Program-made: the position numbers and the translations under genes
Shown: positions 6,002 through 6,354 of the stretch, one piece after another
Layout: each line of letters starts with the position of its first letter
How positions within the stretch are numbered: position 1 is the first letter of the stretch
Notes under the pieces: model-generated
Told to the model about the DNA's origin: nothing
Seen by the model: the letters and a program-made list of their open reading frames with translations, nothing else
The model's database searches: none
Assembly: GCA_905372445.1 (NCBI GenBank)
Contig: CAJPPF010000132.1
Span: 1 to 6,354, forward strand
Length of the DNA: 6,354 bases
Direction of reading: 5' to 3'
Source of the DNA: an uncultured Prevotella sp.
GTDB lineage: Bacteria > Bacteroidota > Bacteroidia > Bacteroidales > Bacteroidaceae

Positions 6002-6130
6002 TCAACCGCATAATGTTTTTTCTGTAGCTTTCTGAATTCGTTGCCAGCGTTTTGGTGTCTTCCGCCAGTGATTCTTCATGGCTTCATCGCCTATTTTTCT
6101 TGCAGATGTATTTAACCCTAATGCGGTCAT
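6002..6130 (-). CDS. Doubtful 42-codon reading frame, basic and Trp-containing
   Basis: The minus strand offers a 42-residue frame whose first ATG sits inside the palindrome at 6118-6143. An internal ATG (6077-6079) would give 25 residues beginning MKNHWRKTPKRWQRIQ. The sequence is basic, with tryptophans at 21 and 29, and reads more like protein than chance frames usually do. It is very short, has no recognised family and no promoter seen. It could be the decayed 3' end of a longer gene, part of a dispersed repeat, or chance. Confidence 0.18.
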   Translation of the reverse strand: MTALGLNTSARKIGDEAMKNHWRKTPKRWQRIQKATEKTLCG

Positions 6131-6175
6131 TAGACCGCATTAGCGCTTTTATTATCAAAGTGCAAGAGATTTCCT
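6112..6175 (+). repeat. Palindrome-containing element, best-preserved copy
   Basis: TTAACCC (6112-6118) leads into a perfect palindrome with 11-bp arms CTAATGCGGTC (6118-6128) and GACCGCATTAG (6133-6143) around ATTA. TTTTATTATCAAAG (6147-6160) and, after a short diverged stretch, TTTCCT (6170-6175) follow. The order and orientation equal 3500-3561, and the first 23 bases match the inverted partial copy at 3566-3587. No exact sigma-54 promoter accompanies this copy. Confidence 0.7.
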
Positions 6176-6253
6176 CTCCGCATCGAGTGGAGAATCCCGA
6201 AAGCTAAAGATAGCTGTCTATCTTCCGATTTGGATTCAAAGAGCAAAAGATAA

Positions 6254-6285
6254 TTTCAGCATGATTTCTCTTGGTCTTAATTTTG
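6254..6285 (+). promoter_or_regulatory. Candidate Bacteroidetes-type promoter near right edge
   Basis: TAATTTTG (6278-6285) matches TAnnTTTG exactly and TTTC (6254-6257) stands 20 nt upstream with one mismatch to TTTG. Transcription would begin near 6292. No start codon with a long frame follows before the window ends, so the gene served, if any, lies to the right. Confidence 0.4.
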
Positions 6286-6354
6286 TAGATGAAAATACTA
6301 TTTGGTTATTAGTGCTATAAGTTTGTTCAATATTAGAAACACCAACTATATTAT

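Larger units (their letters stand above)
5987..6354. other. Gene-poor right flank with repeat element and hairpins
   Basis: No convincing protein gene. A T run at 6015-6020 after the C-S lyase gene has no clear hairpin before it, so no terminator is claimed. The best copy of the palindromic element lies at 6112-6175, followed by small inverted repeats (TCTCC/GGAGA at about 6174-6192) and a 7-bp hairpin (AAGATAG 6207-6213, CTATCTT 6218-6224, loop CTGT). The last 100 bases are AT-rich, with a candidate promoter. Confidence 0.5.

Noticed and set aside
6270..6287. Possible second sigma-54 promoter (TTGG, 10 nt, GT)
   Set aside because: The invariant GC of the -12 box is GT here and the CACG part of the -24 box is absent. 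A primary-sigma match (TAATTTTG) explains the same bases better.
1..6354. tRNA, rRNA, CRISPR array or transposase gene
   Set aside because: I looked on both strands and saw no cloverleaf, no rRNA-like stretch, no regularly spaced repeat-spacer series and no transposase motifs.

Overview
The window looks like chromosomal DNA from a Bacteroidales bacterium, most likely Prevotella or a close relative. Three things point there: the malate dehydrogenase is of the Bacteroidales type, candidate promoters match the Bacteroidetes pattern (TTTG, about 19 nt, TAnnTTTG), and Shine-Dalgarno sequences are lacking. This is judged from sequence features only, with no database search.

Layout. Bases 1-249 hold no gene but carry two candidate leftward promoters, so a leftward gene probably begins just off the left edge. 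Bases 250-2046 (minus) encode a 598-residue Xaa-Pro aminopeptidase (M24B) with a complete metal site. It is divergent from a 330-residue malate dehydrogenase (2219-3211, plus), and the two Bacteroidetes-type promoters sit back to back in the gap. The dehydrogenase ends in a strong hairpin terminator (3260-3297).

Bases 3298-3633 hold no gene but are rich in structure: a pair of diverged GC-rich direct repeats, two inverted copies of a palindrome-containing element, and an exact match to the sigma-54 (-24/-12) consensus at 3590-3606. Downstream lie a very short lipoprotein reading frame (3634-3744), a 176-nt spacer, a DUF3737 beta-helix-like protein (3921-4766), an intercistronic perfect hairpin (4774-4800), and a MalY/PatB-type PLP-dependent C-S lyase (4820-5986). 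No other promoter is evident between 3606 and 4820, so these genes plausibly form one sigma-54-dependent operon.

Bases 5987-6354 hold no convincing gene. They carry the best-preserved copy of the palindromic element (6112-6175), a doubtful 42-codon minus-strand frame (6002-6130) and a candidate rightward promoter near the edge.

How the genes work together. The aminopeptidase and dehydrogenase are housekeeping genes (peptide turnover; malate/oxaloacetate conversion in the fumarate-reducing branch). The most interesting part is the 3500-5986 block, where a sigma-54 promoter with flanking inverted elements appears to drive a lipoprotein remnant or micro-lipoprotein, an uncharacterised solenoid protein and a sulfur-amino-acid lyase. 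The shared function of that block is inferred, not shown.
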